From assembly GCA_016716425.1 (NCBI GenBank), contig JADJWJ010000020.1, positions 310,001 through 374,000 of the forward strand: DNA of 64,000 nt. Reading direction: 5' to 3'. Origin of the DNA: Betaproteobacteria bacterium. GTDB taxonomy: Bacteria > Pseudomonadota > Gammaproteobacteria > Burkholderiales > Casimicrobiaceae. Under the pieces are notes generated by a model. The model was not told where the DNA came from. It did not search any database and saw nothing but the letters and a program-made list of their open reading frames with translations. Position numbers and translations under genes: made by a program. Of this stretch, positions 16,626 through 27,287 are shown in pieces. How positions within the stretch are numbered: the first letter of the stretch is position 1; every line of letters begins with the position of its first letter.

Positions 16626-16923
16626 GATCGCGGCCCCTGCCGACGGTCCGGCGGGCACCGTGCGTACAGTGGGGCAATGTGCCGGTTCAATGCAATACCC
16701 GTGCCGCCGCGAGGTCCATTCCGCGCCGCCGCTTGCACGCGCGGGCCACGTGGTCTTCGCCCCTGCCGGCGGGCGATCCGGCGCCGTCCTGCGTGGTCCG
16801 CAAGGCGATGTTCGCGCACGGAAGCGACGCTCGCGCAGGGCTGTCGCCGCGACCGGGCCGGGGAAAACGCCGGGGCCCGGACGCGGCGGCGAGCCTGGGC
16901 CCCGATCGGGGCCCACTTCGCGG
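16626..16923. other. Intergenic region between GGDEF gene and katG
   Basis: About 300 bp without a convincing gene. It should hold the GGDEF promoter at its left end and the katG 3' hairpin at its right end. No clear -10/-35 pair was found. Confidence 0.5.
16896..16915 (-). terminator. Hairpin just downstream of katG
   Basis: A perfect 20-base palindrome (TGGGCCCCGATCGGGGCCCA) begins 8 bp after the katG stop. There is no T tract, so termination is likely but not certain. Confidence 0.45.
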
Positions 16924-19116
<2,193 letters not shown>

Positions 19117-19270
19117 GCGTTGCTCCTCTCTCGTTGGGCTGCGGTGTCAGGCGAATGTAGTCGGTCGTCGCCGATCGATCCAATACATTGTGTTGATCGC
19201 GGCGATAGCCGCGCCCTTTGCTGCGCCGCCTGCGCGAGGGGGTCGCGCGCGCCGCGATCGCCGCAAGCGA

Positions 19271-19294
19271 CGATGCCCGCGCGAGCGGGCATCG
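19271..19294. repeat. Hairpin between katG and the secreted protein gene
   Basis: CGATGCCCGC / GCGGGCATCG with a 4-base loop makes a 10-bp stem. It lies downstream of the gene ending at 19353 and upstream of katG on the same strand, and may end that transcript. No T tract follows. Confidence 0.45.
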
Positions 19295-19352
19295 TCGTTG
19301 CCGTGCGGGCGCTGACACCGTGCTTGCGCACGGCGCCTGCGCCGGAACCTCG

Positions 19353-19940
19353 TCAGTACTGCGCGTAGACCGACGCGATGCCGACGTTGAAGCCCGCCGC
19401 GAACGCGTTGGTCGCGAACACGCCGTTGAGCGCCGTCGCCGCTTCCTGCGTCAGCGAGATCCTGCTGCCTTCGATGAGCAGGATCTCCGGGCCCGGCGGG
19501 AGCTGCAGCGGCAGCGTGATCGCCGGCAGCGCGACGTTGAACAGCGGAATGCGGCCGACCACCGAGCCGTTGGCGGTCACCATGCCGGTGAGCTTCGGCG
19601 CGCCGCTCGCGGTGTCGATGATGAAGTCGGTCAGCGCGACCTGCGTCGCGCCGCGGGTCAGCCGGATGCCGCCGGAGTGGGGGACTTCGCCCTTCGCGTT
19701 GGACGCGTCGAGGCGGCCGCCGGTGATCGGGAAGAAGCCGATGGCCTGGTAGAGCGTTCCCGGCAGGTTCTTCGACGGCGCGATCTGCAGCGACGTCAGC
19801 GCACCGACGAACTCGGGCAGGAACTCGACCAGCGTGTAGCCGCCGTTGATCTGCGCGGTCGGGGCGGCGATGGCGGGGGCCGTGCTCGCGGAAAGGGCGA
19901 CGGCGAAAGCGACGGCAGCGGTGCGGTACAGCGGTTTCAT
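19353..19940 (-). CDS. Exported protein of unknown function
   Basis: The 195-residue product has a clear signal peptide (MKPLYRTAAVAFAVALSAST ... AIAAP). The mature part looks like a beta-rich domain: GGYTLVEFLPEFVGALTSL, FFPITGGRLDASN, HSGGIRLTRGATQVALTDF, LTGMVTANGSVVGRIPLFNV, and VFATNAFAAGFNVGIASVYA at the end. The pattern of a GGRLD turn, an SGGI strand, and an LTG-NG turn suggests a secreted beta-sandwich seen in proteobacterial hypothetical proteins, but I cannot name the family. It is a single gene with its own upstream region. Confidence 0.8.
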   Translation of the reverse strand: MKPLYRTAAVAFAVALSASTAPAIAAPTAQINGGYTLVEFLPEFVGALTSLQIAPSKNLPGTLYQAIGFFPITGGRLDASNAKGEVPHSGGIRLTRGATQVALTDFIIDTASGAPKLTGMVTANGSVVGRIPLFNVALPAITLPLQLPPGPEILLIEGSRISLTQEAATALNGVFATNAFAAGFNVGIASVYAQY

Positions 19941-20397
19941 CGTAGGGTCTCCGTTCAGTGGTTGTCCAACTTCGGGTGCTACGACTGTCCAGCAGTCGTC
20001 GTGGCATGGACCAGAGATTACGCCCGAAATTTCGCCTAGTGTCATGGACAAACATGGACAAAACTGGCGCCCGTTGCTTTTTTGTCCTACGACGCGTGGG
20101 GTGGCGCGCCGGTGCGGCAGGCGCGCGATCGCGCAGTCCCGGGCGCATTCGGCACGCGTGGGCCGCCCGCCGGCGCCATCACTGCGCGCGGTCGCGTGGC
20201 CGGGTGTGCGACGGCGCTCCGGCCCGGACGTCCGGGCGGCGCCGGGAGGTTGCGGGCGGCGGTTCGGGCCCGGTGCGGCCCGTGCGCCGTGGTGACGGCG
20301 GGGGCATCCGCGGGCCGGCGACGTGCCGCGACCCTGCGACCCGCAGTCACGGCGCGCGACGCGGTTCGTCCGTCGCGGCGGCGAAACCGCGCGGCCG
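19941..20397. other. Intergenic region with a small inverted repeat
   Basis: About 460 bp without a supportable gene. An inverted repeat ACGACTG / CAGTCGT (19981-19999) lies about 40 bp upstream of the exported-protein start and could be a regulator site. The rest is GC-rich with no recognisable signal. Confidence 0.45.
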
Positions 20398-20697
20398 TCA
20401 GGCCGGCCCGACCAGCCACGACTGCGCGTAGTCGGCACCCTCGATGCGCTCGTAGCCCGCGAGCGTGAACGCCTGCGGGCTCATCGCGATCAACACGGGC
20501 TCGAACAGCGCGGGCAGCGCGTCGGGACCGGCGGAACGCGCGAGATCGACCAGGCGCGCGAGCCGGAGGTGGCGCAGCAGGTCCTCGTCGTAGAGCTGCT
20601 CGACGCGCAGGTCGCCGACCGCGGGCGCGCGCGCCTGCCACTCGCGCCTCGGAAGGGGGCGGCCGCGATGGCGCAGCCGCAGGACGGCGAACCGCAT
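20398..20697 (-). CDS. Small protein of unknown function
   Basis: A 99-residue product beginning MRFAVLRLRHRGRPLPRREW, then VGDLRVEQLYDEDLLRHLRL, and ending ALFEPVLIAMSPQAFTLAGY-ERIEGADYAQSWLVGPA. Composition is that of a real, mostly soluble protein rather than a shadow frame, with aromatic and acidic residues in sensible places. It has no signal peptide, membrane span or known motif. It starts 7 bp from a symmetric site in the divergent region it shares with the oxygenase gene. Function unknown. Confidence 0.6.
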   Translation of the reverse strand: MRFAVLRLRHRGRPLPRREWQARAPAVGDLRVEQLYDEDLLRHLRLARLVDLARSAGPDALPALFEPVLIAMSPQAFTLAGYERIEGADYAQSWLVGPA

Positions 20698-20704
20698 GCG
20701 TCGA

Positions 20705-20732
20705 TACCGTATGAATGTACGGTAATGTACCG
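20705..20732. promoter_or_regulatory. Nested inverted repeats between divergent genes
   Basis: TACCGT-N8-ACGGTA (20705-20724) overlaps CGGTA-ATG-TACCG (20720-20732). The site sits between the 99-residue protein gene and the oxygenase gene and could bind a dimeric regulator of either. No known regulator is assigned. Confidence 0.4.
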
Positions 20733-20788
20733 CGGCGCCGTTCTCGGATCAAATCGGGCCGCGAGCGACACTTGCACCGACGACCGCC

Positions 20789-21499
20789 ATGCCCGAGCCA
20801 CCCCCGACCGAAGCCGGCGACGAGTCCGGGCTGCCCGCCTCCGTATCCGTTGACGGCGCCGATCTTCGCGTCTGGCCGGAAGGACAGGGCACGGCGATCG
20901 TGGCGGATGCGCAGATCGCGACCACGCGCTTCGCCGACCACGCGCAGTATCACCCGGCGCTGGCCGCGGCCGTTCTCGCCGCGACGCATGACCCGCGCTT
21001 CGCGCTCGCGATCAACATGCCCGGCCACGCCGCCTGCGGCACCAAGGCCTACGACGTGCAGCGGTGGGGGGCACCGGCCGCGACGCTGATCCACGCGCGC
21101 GCGCTGCAGCTTGCCCACCGGTCGCTGGCGGGAAGCCCGGTGTTCGCCGACGACGCCTGGGCGAACGTCTACCACGACGGCGACTACTGCCTGCCGCACT
21201 CGCACTTCCGGTCCGATGTGTCGATCGTCTACATGCTCGACCCGGGAGACGTCGGCGACGATCCGTACGCGGGTCGTCTGTGCATCAACGATCCGCGCAT
21301 CGCGTGGTGCTGCAACGTCGAGCCCGGTCGTGCGACGCGGCCGCTGATGCCGGCGATGCCGGCGGGCACGATGCTGCTCTTCGCGAGCAGCTACCTCCAC
21401 AGCGTGAGTCCGTACCGCGGGTCACGGCCGCGGGTCACGCTGTCGTGGAACATCACGCGCAGGCGGTTGCCGGGCTCGCCGCGGCCGGCCGCCGCGTGA
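20789..21499 (+). CDS. Putative 2OG-Fe(II) oxygenase
   Basis: The 236-residue product fits the 2-oxoglutarate/Fe(II) oxygenase fold. A first metal group HSHFRSD lies in CLPHSHFRSDVSIVYMLDPG, the second histidine in LFASSYLHSVSPYRG, and the 2-oxoglutarate-binding arginine in SRPRVTLSWNI. PAMPAGTMLLFASSYLH is the usual strand-turn before the second His. Related proteins hydroxylate peptides or small molecules; the substrate here is unknown. The gene is single. A cysteine pair (AWCCNVEP) in the variable insert is unusual but may have no role. Confidence 0.75.
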   Translation: MPEPPPTEAGDESGLPASVSVDGADLRVWPEGQGTAIVADAQIATTRFADHAQYHPALAAAVLAATHDPRFALAINMPGHAACGTKAYDVQRWGAPAATLIHARALQLAHRSLAGSPVFADDAWANVYHDGDYCLPHSHFRSDVSIVYMLDPGDVGDDPYAGRLCINDPRIAWCCNVEPGRATRPLMPAMPAGTMLLFASSYLHSVSPYRGSRPRVTLSWNITRRRLPGSPRPAAA

Positions 21500-21867
21500 T
21501 GAAGGCGCGGCCGCCGACAGCGTAGCCGCGCACGCGTGCCTGCCGTGCCCGCGACACGGCGCCTTGCCCGATCGCACGCCGTCGCAGTTGCGTCGGCCTC
21601 CGTCTCGGCATGTCCGCGGCGCGTTACCGTGCGCGCGCCATCGTGCCGGCGGATCGCGCTAAGCTAGTGGCCTGTAACGGGGGAAGCGGAAGTGAACGAC
21701 AGTGGTCTGGCGCGGCCATTCGAGCCAAATGCAAGGCGCCGCTGCGCCGCAAGGGCGGCCCCCCTTGCAAGCAGCGGCAACGCAGCAGTTGGCTCGAATG
21801 GCTCGCCAGTCACTTTCGATTCCTCCGTTACAGGCCACTAGAGCATTCGTCCGGGAGGCTCGACGCC
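21500..21867. other. Intergenic region mostly occupied by a foldback element
   Basis: No gene is supported here. Positions 21664-21841 are a 178-bp inverted-repeat element (listed separately). The remaining bases on either side show no clear signal apart from a ribosome binding site (GGGAGG) just before 21868. Confidence 0.6.
21664..21841. mobile_element. Foldback / MITE-like element, 178 bp
   Basis: The ends are inverted repeats CTAGTGGCCTGTAACGG and CCGTTACAGGCCACTAG, identical for 17 bases. Symmetry continues inward with mismatches: GAAGCGGAAGTGA opposite TCACTTTCGATTC, and CCATTCGAGCCAA opposite TTGGCTCGAATGG. The centre is a GC hairpin (GCAAGGGCGGCCCCCCTTGC). There is no coding frame inside. 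This is the structure of a non-autonomous insertion-sequence derivative; the parent family is not identified from the window. Confidence 0.75.
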
Positions 21868-22404
21868 ATGAATCCTCGGTATGCCTGTTGCCGCCTGAAG
21901 CTCGCGTGGGCCGCGGTCGCCGCGGTCGTCGTCGTGCTGCTGCCGGCGCCGGTGCCGCCGGCGATCGCGCAGACGTCCGTCCCCATCGTGCAGGCGCGGC
22001 CGGAGACCGGCTCGCGCATCCGCCGCCCGCTCGTGCAGATGTACATCGACGCGGAGAAGCCCTACGCGCAACTCACGCCCGAGCAGCGCGCGAAGTTCCG
22101 CGCGCACTTCTCCGGGCTCGCCGACGCCGACGAGCCGCCCTACCCGGAAGACGGGCTGCGTCCGATCGCCGACGCGCTGGCATTCGTGCTCGCCGACGGG
22201 TCGGTCGGCCGAGGCCGGCTGTTCGTGACGGTCAAGATCGACGAGAAGGGCACGCCGACGTCCGTCGCCGTCTACGAGGCGCCGGACTCGCGCACGGCGC
22301 GCGAGGCTGCCAACGTGCTGATGAAGACCCGCTACAAGCCCGGCGTGTGCGGCGGGAAGCCGTGTACGTCGGAGTTCCCGTTCGACGTGCGCTTCGACGA
22401 CTAG
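21868..22404 (+). CDS. Exported protein with TonB C-terminal-like domain
   Basis: The 178-residue product starts MNPRYACCRLKLAWAAVAAV with a hydrophobic segment ending in PPAIAQTS, a signal peptide or anchor. The last 60 residues, GRLFVTVKIDEKGTPTSVAV to CTSEFPFDVRFDD, follow the pattern of TonB/TolA C-terminal domains (a beta strand, a GTPTSVAVYEAPDSRTA turn and helix, then RYKPGVCGGKPC). A disulfide between the two cysteines is possible. I choose the ATG at 21868; a longer frame from 21610 only reads through the foldback element and is rejected. Confidence 0.75.
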   Translation: MNPRYACCRLKLAWAAVAAVVVVLLPAPVPPAIAQTSVPIVQARPETGSRIRRPLVQMYIDAEKPYAQLTPEQRAKFRAHFSGLADADEPPYPEDGLRPIADALAFVLADGSVGRGRLFVTVKIDEKGTPTSVAVYEAPDSRTAREAANVLMKTRYKPGVCGGKPCTSEFPFDVRFDD

Positions 22405-22692
22405 CAGGCCACGCTCGCTGCGCTCCCGATCCGACCTCCGGGCCCAGGCAGGCTCAGATCGTCCGAGCGCAGGGCGACGGCCGAGGCAGCTGCATGTCGC
22501 ACGGGTCCAGGGGTGCGTAGCAGGTCAGTCCTCGCGGCGGCCCTTCGGGGGATGGACCAGGTTCGACGCCTGCCAGCTGAGGCCACCTGCACGTCGCGAC
22601 CGACGACGCGAGGGTGACACGACGCGAAGCACGATTCGCATGCGCACGGGTCCAGGAGGCGTGGCAGGTCGTCCTGGGCCTTGGGACTGACG

Positions 22693-24297
22693 ATGCGGAT
22701 GACGCGCAGGTCGTTGCTGAAGCTGACGGGCGCCGCCATGGCGCAGGCGGCGCCGGACGGCGCCGCGCAGCCGGCGACAACCACCGTGGCGCCGTTCGAA
22801 CTCGCCGAGAGCACGGCATCGCAGTTGCAGGCGGCGATGACGTCCGGCCAGCGTACGGCGGCGTCGATCGCGCAGGATTACCTCGCGCGCATCGAAGCGG
22901 TCGACCGGGGCGGCCCGGCGATCAACGCAATGATCGAGCTGAACCCCGATGCGATTGCCATCGCCGAGGCGCTCGACCGCGAGCGGCGCGAGAAGGGCGC
23001 GCGTGGCCCGCTGCACGGGATTCCCGTGGTGCTCAAGGACAACATCGACACCGCCGACCGGATGCGCACGAGCGCGGGTTCGCTGGCGCTCGCCGAACAC
23101 ATTGCAAAACAGGACGCGTTCGTCGTCGCGCGGCTGCGCGCGGCCGGCTGCGTCGTCCTCGGCAAGACCAACCTGTCGGAGTGGGCGAACTTCCGCGGCG
23201 CGCGCTCGACGTCGGGCTGGAGCGCGCGCGGCGGGCAGACGCGCAATCCGTACGCGCTCGACCGCAACACCAGCGGGTCGAGCTCGGGATCCGCGGCCGC
23301 GATGGCCGCCTCGCTGGCTGCGATCGCCGTCGGTACCGAGACCGACGGCTCGATCGTCAGCCCGTCGTCGAAGTGCGGCCTCGTCGGCATCAAGCCCACC
23401 GTCGGCCTCGTGAGCCGCACGGGCATCATTCCGATCGCGCACAGCCAGGACACGGCCGGGCCGATGGCGCGCTGCGTCGCCGATGCCGCCGCGCTGCTCT
23501 CCGCAATGATCGGCGTCGACCCGCGCGATGCCGCGACGGCGGGCAGCCGCGGCAGGGCGCGCGCCGATTACACGAAGTTCCTCGATCCGGCGGGACTGAA
23601 GGGCGCGCGCATCGGCGTCGCGCGCGAGTTCTTCGGCACGAACGATCGCGTCGACGCCGTGATCGGGGAGGCGCTTGCCGCGATGAAGGACGCGGGAGCC
23701 GTGCTCGTCGACCCCGTGCAGATCCGTCACCAGGCCGAACTCGGCCCGTCGGAATTCGAAGTCCTGTATTACGAACTCAAGGCCGATCTCGACGCGTATC
23801 TGCGCACGGCCGGGGCCGGTGCGCGCGTGCGCTCGCTCGCGGACGTCATCGCGTTCAACGAGCGCAACGCCGCGCGCGAAATGCCGTACTTCGGGCAGGA
23901 GCACTTCGTCATCGCGCAGAAGAAGGGGCCGCTGACCGACGCGGCGTACCGCAAGGCGGTCGCCCGCAACCGGAAGTTCGCGCGCGTCGAGGGCATCGAT
24001 GCGACGCTCGCGCAGCACCGGCTCGATGCGATCGTCGCGCCGACCGGCTCGCCCGCGTGGCCCACCGATTACGCGAACGGCGACCACTATCGCGGATCGT
24101 GCTCCCGGCCGGCGGCGGTGGCCGGCTACCCGCACGTCACGGTGCCGGCGGGCTTCGCGTTCGGCCTGCCGGTGGGCGTGTCGTTCTTCGCCGGCGCGTG
24201 GTCGGAGCCGACGCTGATCCGCGTCGCCTACGCGTACGAGCAGGCGACGAAGGCGCGCCGGCCGCCGCAGTATCTGGCCACGGCGGCGATGCGGTAG
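22693..24297 (+). CDS. Amidase-signature family enzyme
   Basis: The product is about 534 residues and shows the Ser-cisSer-Lys triad of amidases: Lys in GIPVVLKDNIDTADR, and two serines in NTSGSSSGSAAAMAASL and GTETDGSIVSPSSKCGLVG. The family hydrolyses amides; the substrate is unknown. An N-terminal MTRRSLLKLTGAAMAQAAP resembles a twin-arginine signal, so the enzyme may be exported. The start is uncertain: ATG 22693 and ATG 22699 are in frame and no clear ribosome site is seen. It is followed 124 bp later by a binding-protein gene on the same strand. Confidence 0.88.
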   Translation: MRMTRRSLLKLTGAAMAQAAPDGAAQPATTTVAPFELAESTASQLQAAMTSGQRTAASIAQDYLARIEAVDRGGPAINAMIELNPDAIAIAEALDRERREKGARGPLHGIPVVLKDNIDTADRMRTSAGSLALAEHIAKQDAFVVARLRAAGCVVLGKTNLSEWANFRGARSTSGWSARGGQTRNPYALDRNTSGSSSGSAAAMAASLAAIAVGTETDGSIVSPSSKCGLVGIKPTVGLVSRTGIIPIAHSQDTAGPMARCVADAAALLSAMIGVDPRDAATAGSRGRARADYTKFLDPAGLKGARIGVAREFFGTNDRVDAVIGEALAAMKDAGAVLVDPVQIRHQAELGPSEFEVLYYELKADLDAYLRTAGAGARVRSLADVIAFNERNAAREMPYFGQEHFVIAQKKGPLTDAAYRKAVARNRKFARVEGIDATLAQHRLDAIVAPTGSPAWPTDYANGDHYRGSCSRPAAVAGYPHVTVPAGFAFGLPVGVSFFAGAWSEPTLIRVAYAYEQATKARRPPQYLATAAMR

Positions 24298-24421
24298 CGG
24301 TACCACCGGGCCGCTCCATCGGAGTCTGGTGGTCGGCGGTCGGGCCCATCCGCATCCAACGGGTATCGCGACACCCTGCGGGCGGGCGTAGACTCCGGCA
24401 GGAGTACGCAGCGATCCGCCC

Positions 24422-26230
24422 ATGACGAAGTACCACGCGATCGAAAGACTCGCCGGCTCCGGTGCACTGGCGATCGCGCTTGCGACATGCGCCGCGGCCC
24501 CGGCCGCCGGCGCCGAGCGCCCGCCGGGCGTGCTGCGGGTCGGGATGCCACTGGTCGCGGAGACGCTCGACCCCGCGCGTGCCGACAACGCGCAGGCCTT
24601 CTCGGTCATGGCCGGGATCTACGACACGCTGTACGTGCTCGACCCGGTCGCCCGTCCGACGGCGATCGTGCCCAGCGCGGCCGCGGCGCTTCCCGAGGTC
24701 TCCGCGGACTTCCGCACGTTCACCGTGCGGGTCCGCCCGGGCATCTTCTTCACGGCGCACCCCGGTTTCGGCGGCAAGCCCCGTGAACTCACGGCGGCGG
24801 ACTTCGCATATGCGTTCCGGCGCGTGCTGGACCCGAAGATCCGCTCGCCGGCGGTCTTCCTGCTCGAGGGCAAGATCGAAGGGCTGGACTCGCTGGCCAA
24901 GCGCGCTCAGGGCGCGGGTCACGCCATCGACTACGACGTGCCACTGTCCGGCTTGATGCTGGTCGATCGCTACACGCTGCGCATCCGCCTCAACGCGCCG
25001 GACCCGACCTTCCCGTTCCTGCTGGCCAATCCCTTCCTCGCCGGCGTGGCGCGGGAGGTCGTCGACGTCGAAGGCGAGCGCTATGGACAGCGTCCTGTGG
25101 GGACCGGGGGATTCATGGTCGCCGCGTTCACGCCGGGCCAGCGCATCACCCTCGTTCGCAATCCCGCGTTCCGGTCGATGCATTGGGAGGACCTGCTGAC
25201 GCCGGCCTCGCGCGCCGCGCAGCCGGCGCATCCGATGCGTGGCCGGAAGCTGCCCGCTCTGGAGCGCATCGAGCTGTCCCATACGCCGGAAACCAGCGCC
25301 GAACTGCTCGCGCTGCGAGCCGGTGAGGTCGACCTGATCTACCTCAGTCAGCCTGAACTCGCGATGCGCAATGGTCGCCTCGACGATGAACTCGTGCGCG
25401 ACGGCCTGGCGCTGGTCCGCGACCCGGCGCCGATCGCCCTGATGTCCATGTTCAGCATGCGCGACCCGGTGGTCGGCGGCGGCGCGCCGGCGAAGATCGC
25501 GCTGCGTCGCGCCATCCACATGGCATTCGACGACGATGAATGGATCCGCGTGCTCGACGGGGGGATCTCCTCCGTGCGGGAACAACTCGTCCCGCCCGGC
25601 ATCGAGGGACACGTTACCGGCTATCGCAACCCGAACAGCTACAACCCGACTGCGGCCAACGCGCTGCTCGACCGGTTCGGCTACAAGCGCGGCCCCGATG
25701 GCAATCGCCGCAATCCCGATGGCTCGGCGCTCACGGTCAACGTGCTGGCGGACACTTCGTCGCAAGCCCGCAAGCGGGCCGAGTTCACCAGGCGAATGCT
25801 GGAACGCCTGGGCATCCGTGCCGCGTTCGAGTTCGTGACCAAGGCCGAAAACCTGAAGCGCATGTTGAACTGTCGTTTCGGCATGGCCATCATGGACTAT
25901 GGCTTCGAGGTCCCCGACGGGACCAACCTACTGATCATCTTCTACGGCAAGTCGATCGGCAGCATGAACATGAACTGCTATGCCGATGCCGAATTCGACG
26001 CTGCCTTCGCGAAGGCGCTGACGACGCCGCCGGGTCCCGCGCGCACCGAACTCTTTCGCACGATGCAGTCGCGTCTCGACGCCTATGGACCGGCGCGGCC
26101 GCTGCCGTTCGGGGACCTCCTGTTCCTGAAGCGTCCGGGCGTCGTCGGGCCCTTCGGCACGCTCAACGACTGGCTGCAGTTGCTGACGCTGGCGGTCGAT
26201 TCGAGCGCCGCGCCGACACAAAAGCGCTGA
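24422..26230 (+). CDS. ABC transporter family 5 solute-binding protein
   Basis: The 602-residue product has a signal peptide (ALATCAAAPAAGAE) and the layout of peptide/nickel-type binding proteins: VLRVGMPLVAETLDPARADN, YDTLYVLDPVARP, FTVRVRPGIFFTAHPGFGGK, TAADFAYAFRRVLDPK, PVGTGGFMVAAFTPGQ and the C-terminal AYGPARPLPFGDLLFLKRPG. It would bind an oligopeptide or similar ligand in the periplasm. No permease or ATPase gene is in the window, so it may share a transporter encoded elsewhere or be a sensor. The upstream amidase could be functionally related, but that is inference. Confidence 0.87.
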   Translation: MTKYHAIERLAGSGALAIALATCAAAPAAGAERPPGVLRVGMPLVAETLDPARADNAQAFSVMAGIYDTLYVLDPVARPTAIVPSAAAALPEVSADFRTFTVRVRPGIFFTAHPGFGGKPRELTAADFAYAFRRVLDPKIRSPAVFLLEGKIEGLDSLAKRAQGAGHAIDYDVPLSGLMLVDRYTLRIRLNAPDPTFPFLLANPFLAGVAREVVDVEGERYGQRPVGTGGFMVAAFTPGQRITLVRNPAFRSMHWEDLLTPASRAAQPAHPMRGRKLPALERIELSHTPETSAELLALRAGEVDLIYLSQPELAMRNGRLDDELVRDGLALVRDPAPIALMSMFSMRDPVVGGGAPAKIALRRAIHMAFDDDEWIRVLDGGISSVREQLVPPGIEGHVTGYRNPNSYNPTAANALLDRFGYKRGPDGNRRNPDGSALTVNVLADTSSQARKRAEFTRRMLERLGIRAAFEFVTKAENLKRMLNCRFGMAIMDYGFEVPDGTNLLIIFYGKSIGSMNMNCYADAEFDAAFAKALTTPPGPARTELFRTMQSRLDAYGPARPLPFGDLLFLKRPGVVGPFGTLNDWLQLLTLAVDSSAAPTQKR

Positions 26231-26694
26231 GCGACGCGCAGAGCCGCGCGAACGGGCAGGGGGGGGGGGGGCCGGGGGGGGGGGGGGGGCCGGGCGGCGG
26301 GGGGGGGGCGGGGGGGGGGGGGGGGGGCGCCGCGTTTCGGCCTCACGGATTCGACGCGGACCTCCGCCTGCCTGCCGGCCGCTCCCGCTCCGCGGCGGAC
26401 GGCCCGGCATCCTCACCGGGCGCCACGCACGCCCCATCCTCGCCGGCGGCCCCGCCGGGCACCTGCCTTCGCACGGTCGATCGCCGCCGGAGGCGACGGA
26501 GCGACCGGCGTGCATGGGTGCCGCCGAAGGGCGCCGGCCGGGCCGGGGCCTCGCCGCGCCAGGCTCCGCTCCGGTCGCCGCGGTTTAAGAACGATTAAGG
26601 CCGGCTAAAGGACTGCGGCGGGCACTCGGAAGGACATTACATCCCAGCAACCCCGTGTCCTCACCCGTGCCAAGTCCCGACCAAGGAGACCGCA
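26231..26694. other. Intergenic region with poly-G damage
   Basis: About 460 bp without a gene. The left part is the poly-G island; the right part is GC-rich and ends in a good ribosome binding site (AAGGAGACCGCA) for the next small gene. Confidence 0.5.
26255..26330. other. Poly-G island, probable artefact
   Basis: Seventy-odd bases are nearly all G with scattered C. It follows the stop of the binding-protein gene, as the first island interrupts a gene end, which suggests sequencing failure at hairpins rather than real DNA. The true length is unknown. Confidence 0.6.
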
Positions 26695-26943
26695 ATGAAC
26701 ACCAAGCCGACCCTGTTCCAACCCTCGTCGCTCACGACTTCCGTGGTCGCCGCGTTGGCGGCGTTCATCGCCGTCGGACTCCTGAGTTCCGTCGCATTTC
26801 TGTTCCAGCAGGAAGGGGCGCCGATGGCGCAGCTGGCGGCGGCGGAACGCAACTGCACGCACCATGCCTACGTTTCCGAACGCGAGGCCTGCATGCGCGA
26901 ATGGCTTGCCGCTGCCCGCGCGCCCAGCGTCGCCGGAAAGTGA
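26695..26943 (+). CDS. Small single-span membrane protein
   Basis: The 82-residue product starts MNTKPTLFQPSSLTTSVVAA and has one membrane helix (VVAALAAFIAVGLLSSVAFLF), followed by a short outside part with two cysteines (ERNCTHHAYVSEREACMREW). A ribosome binding site AAGGAGACCGCA precedes the ATG. No family is recognised. It is a single gene, 344 bp ahead of the TonB-dependent receptor. Confidence 0.75.
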   Translation: MNTKPTLFQPSSLTTSVVAALAAFIAVGLLSSVAFLFQQEGAPMAQLAAAERNCTHHAYVSEREACMREWLAAARAPSVAGK

Positions 26944-27287
26944 CCGGCTTCGGTGGGCACCCACGCGGCTCGGGCCGTGGTCCTGGGGCGTCGTCCGCGC
27001 GACCAGAGTCCCGCCTTTGGTCGCGGCGGGTGGCCCGACGGGAATGACCGTGGCGGGGACGCACGCCGCCGTCGGTCCGACCGCGCGCAGATCGCGGACC
27101 AAGGCGCCTGTCGTCATGGCGGCCCCGAGGCGTTGCCGACTGCGTCGCCGATACGGGCGGCCTCGGTTGCGCGACGCATTGTTCCACGCGGGCTATAACC
27201 ATGAATTAACTGTGGACATTTGATCTGCGGGGCGTACAGTGCCTGAGGCACGCCCGTTTCAGCGACTCGTCCAGGGGAGACAGTCAC
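26944..27287. other. Upstream region of the TonB-dependent receptor
   Basis: No gene is supported. The 3' part is relatively AT-rich (CTATAACCATGAATTAACTG around 27192-27211) and probably holds the receptor promoter; GGGGAGACAGTCAC precedes the ATG as its ribosome binding site. Confidence 0.45.

Noticed and set aside
22500..22680. Direct repeat (ACGGGTCCAGG ... GCAGGTC twice) before the amidase
   Set aside because: Only short, imperfect similarity between two segments; not enough to call an element or regulatory site.
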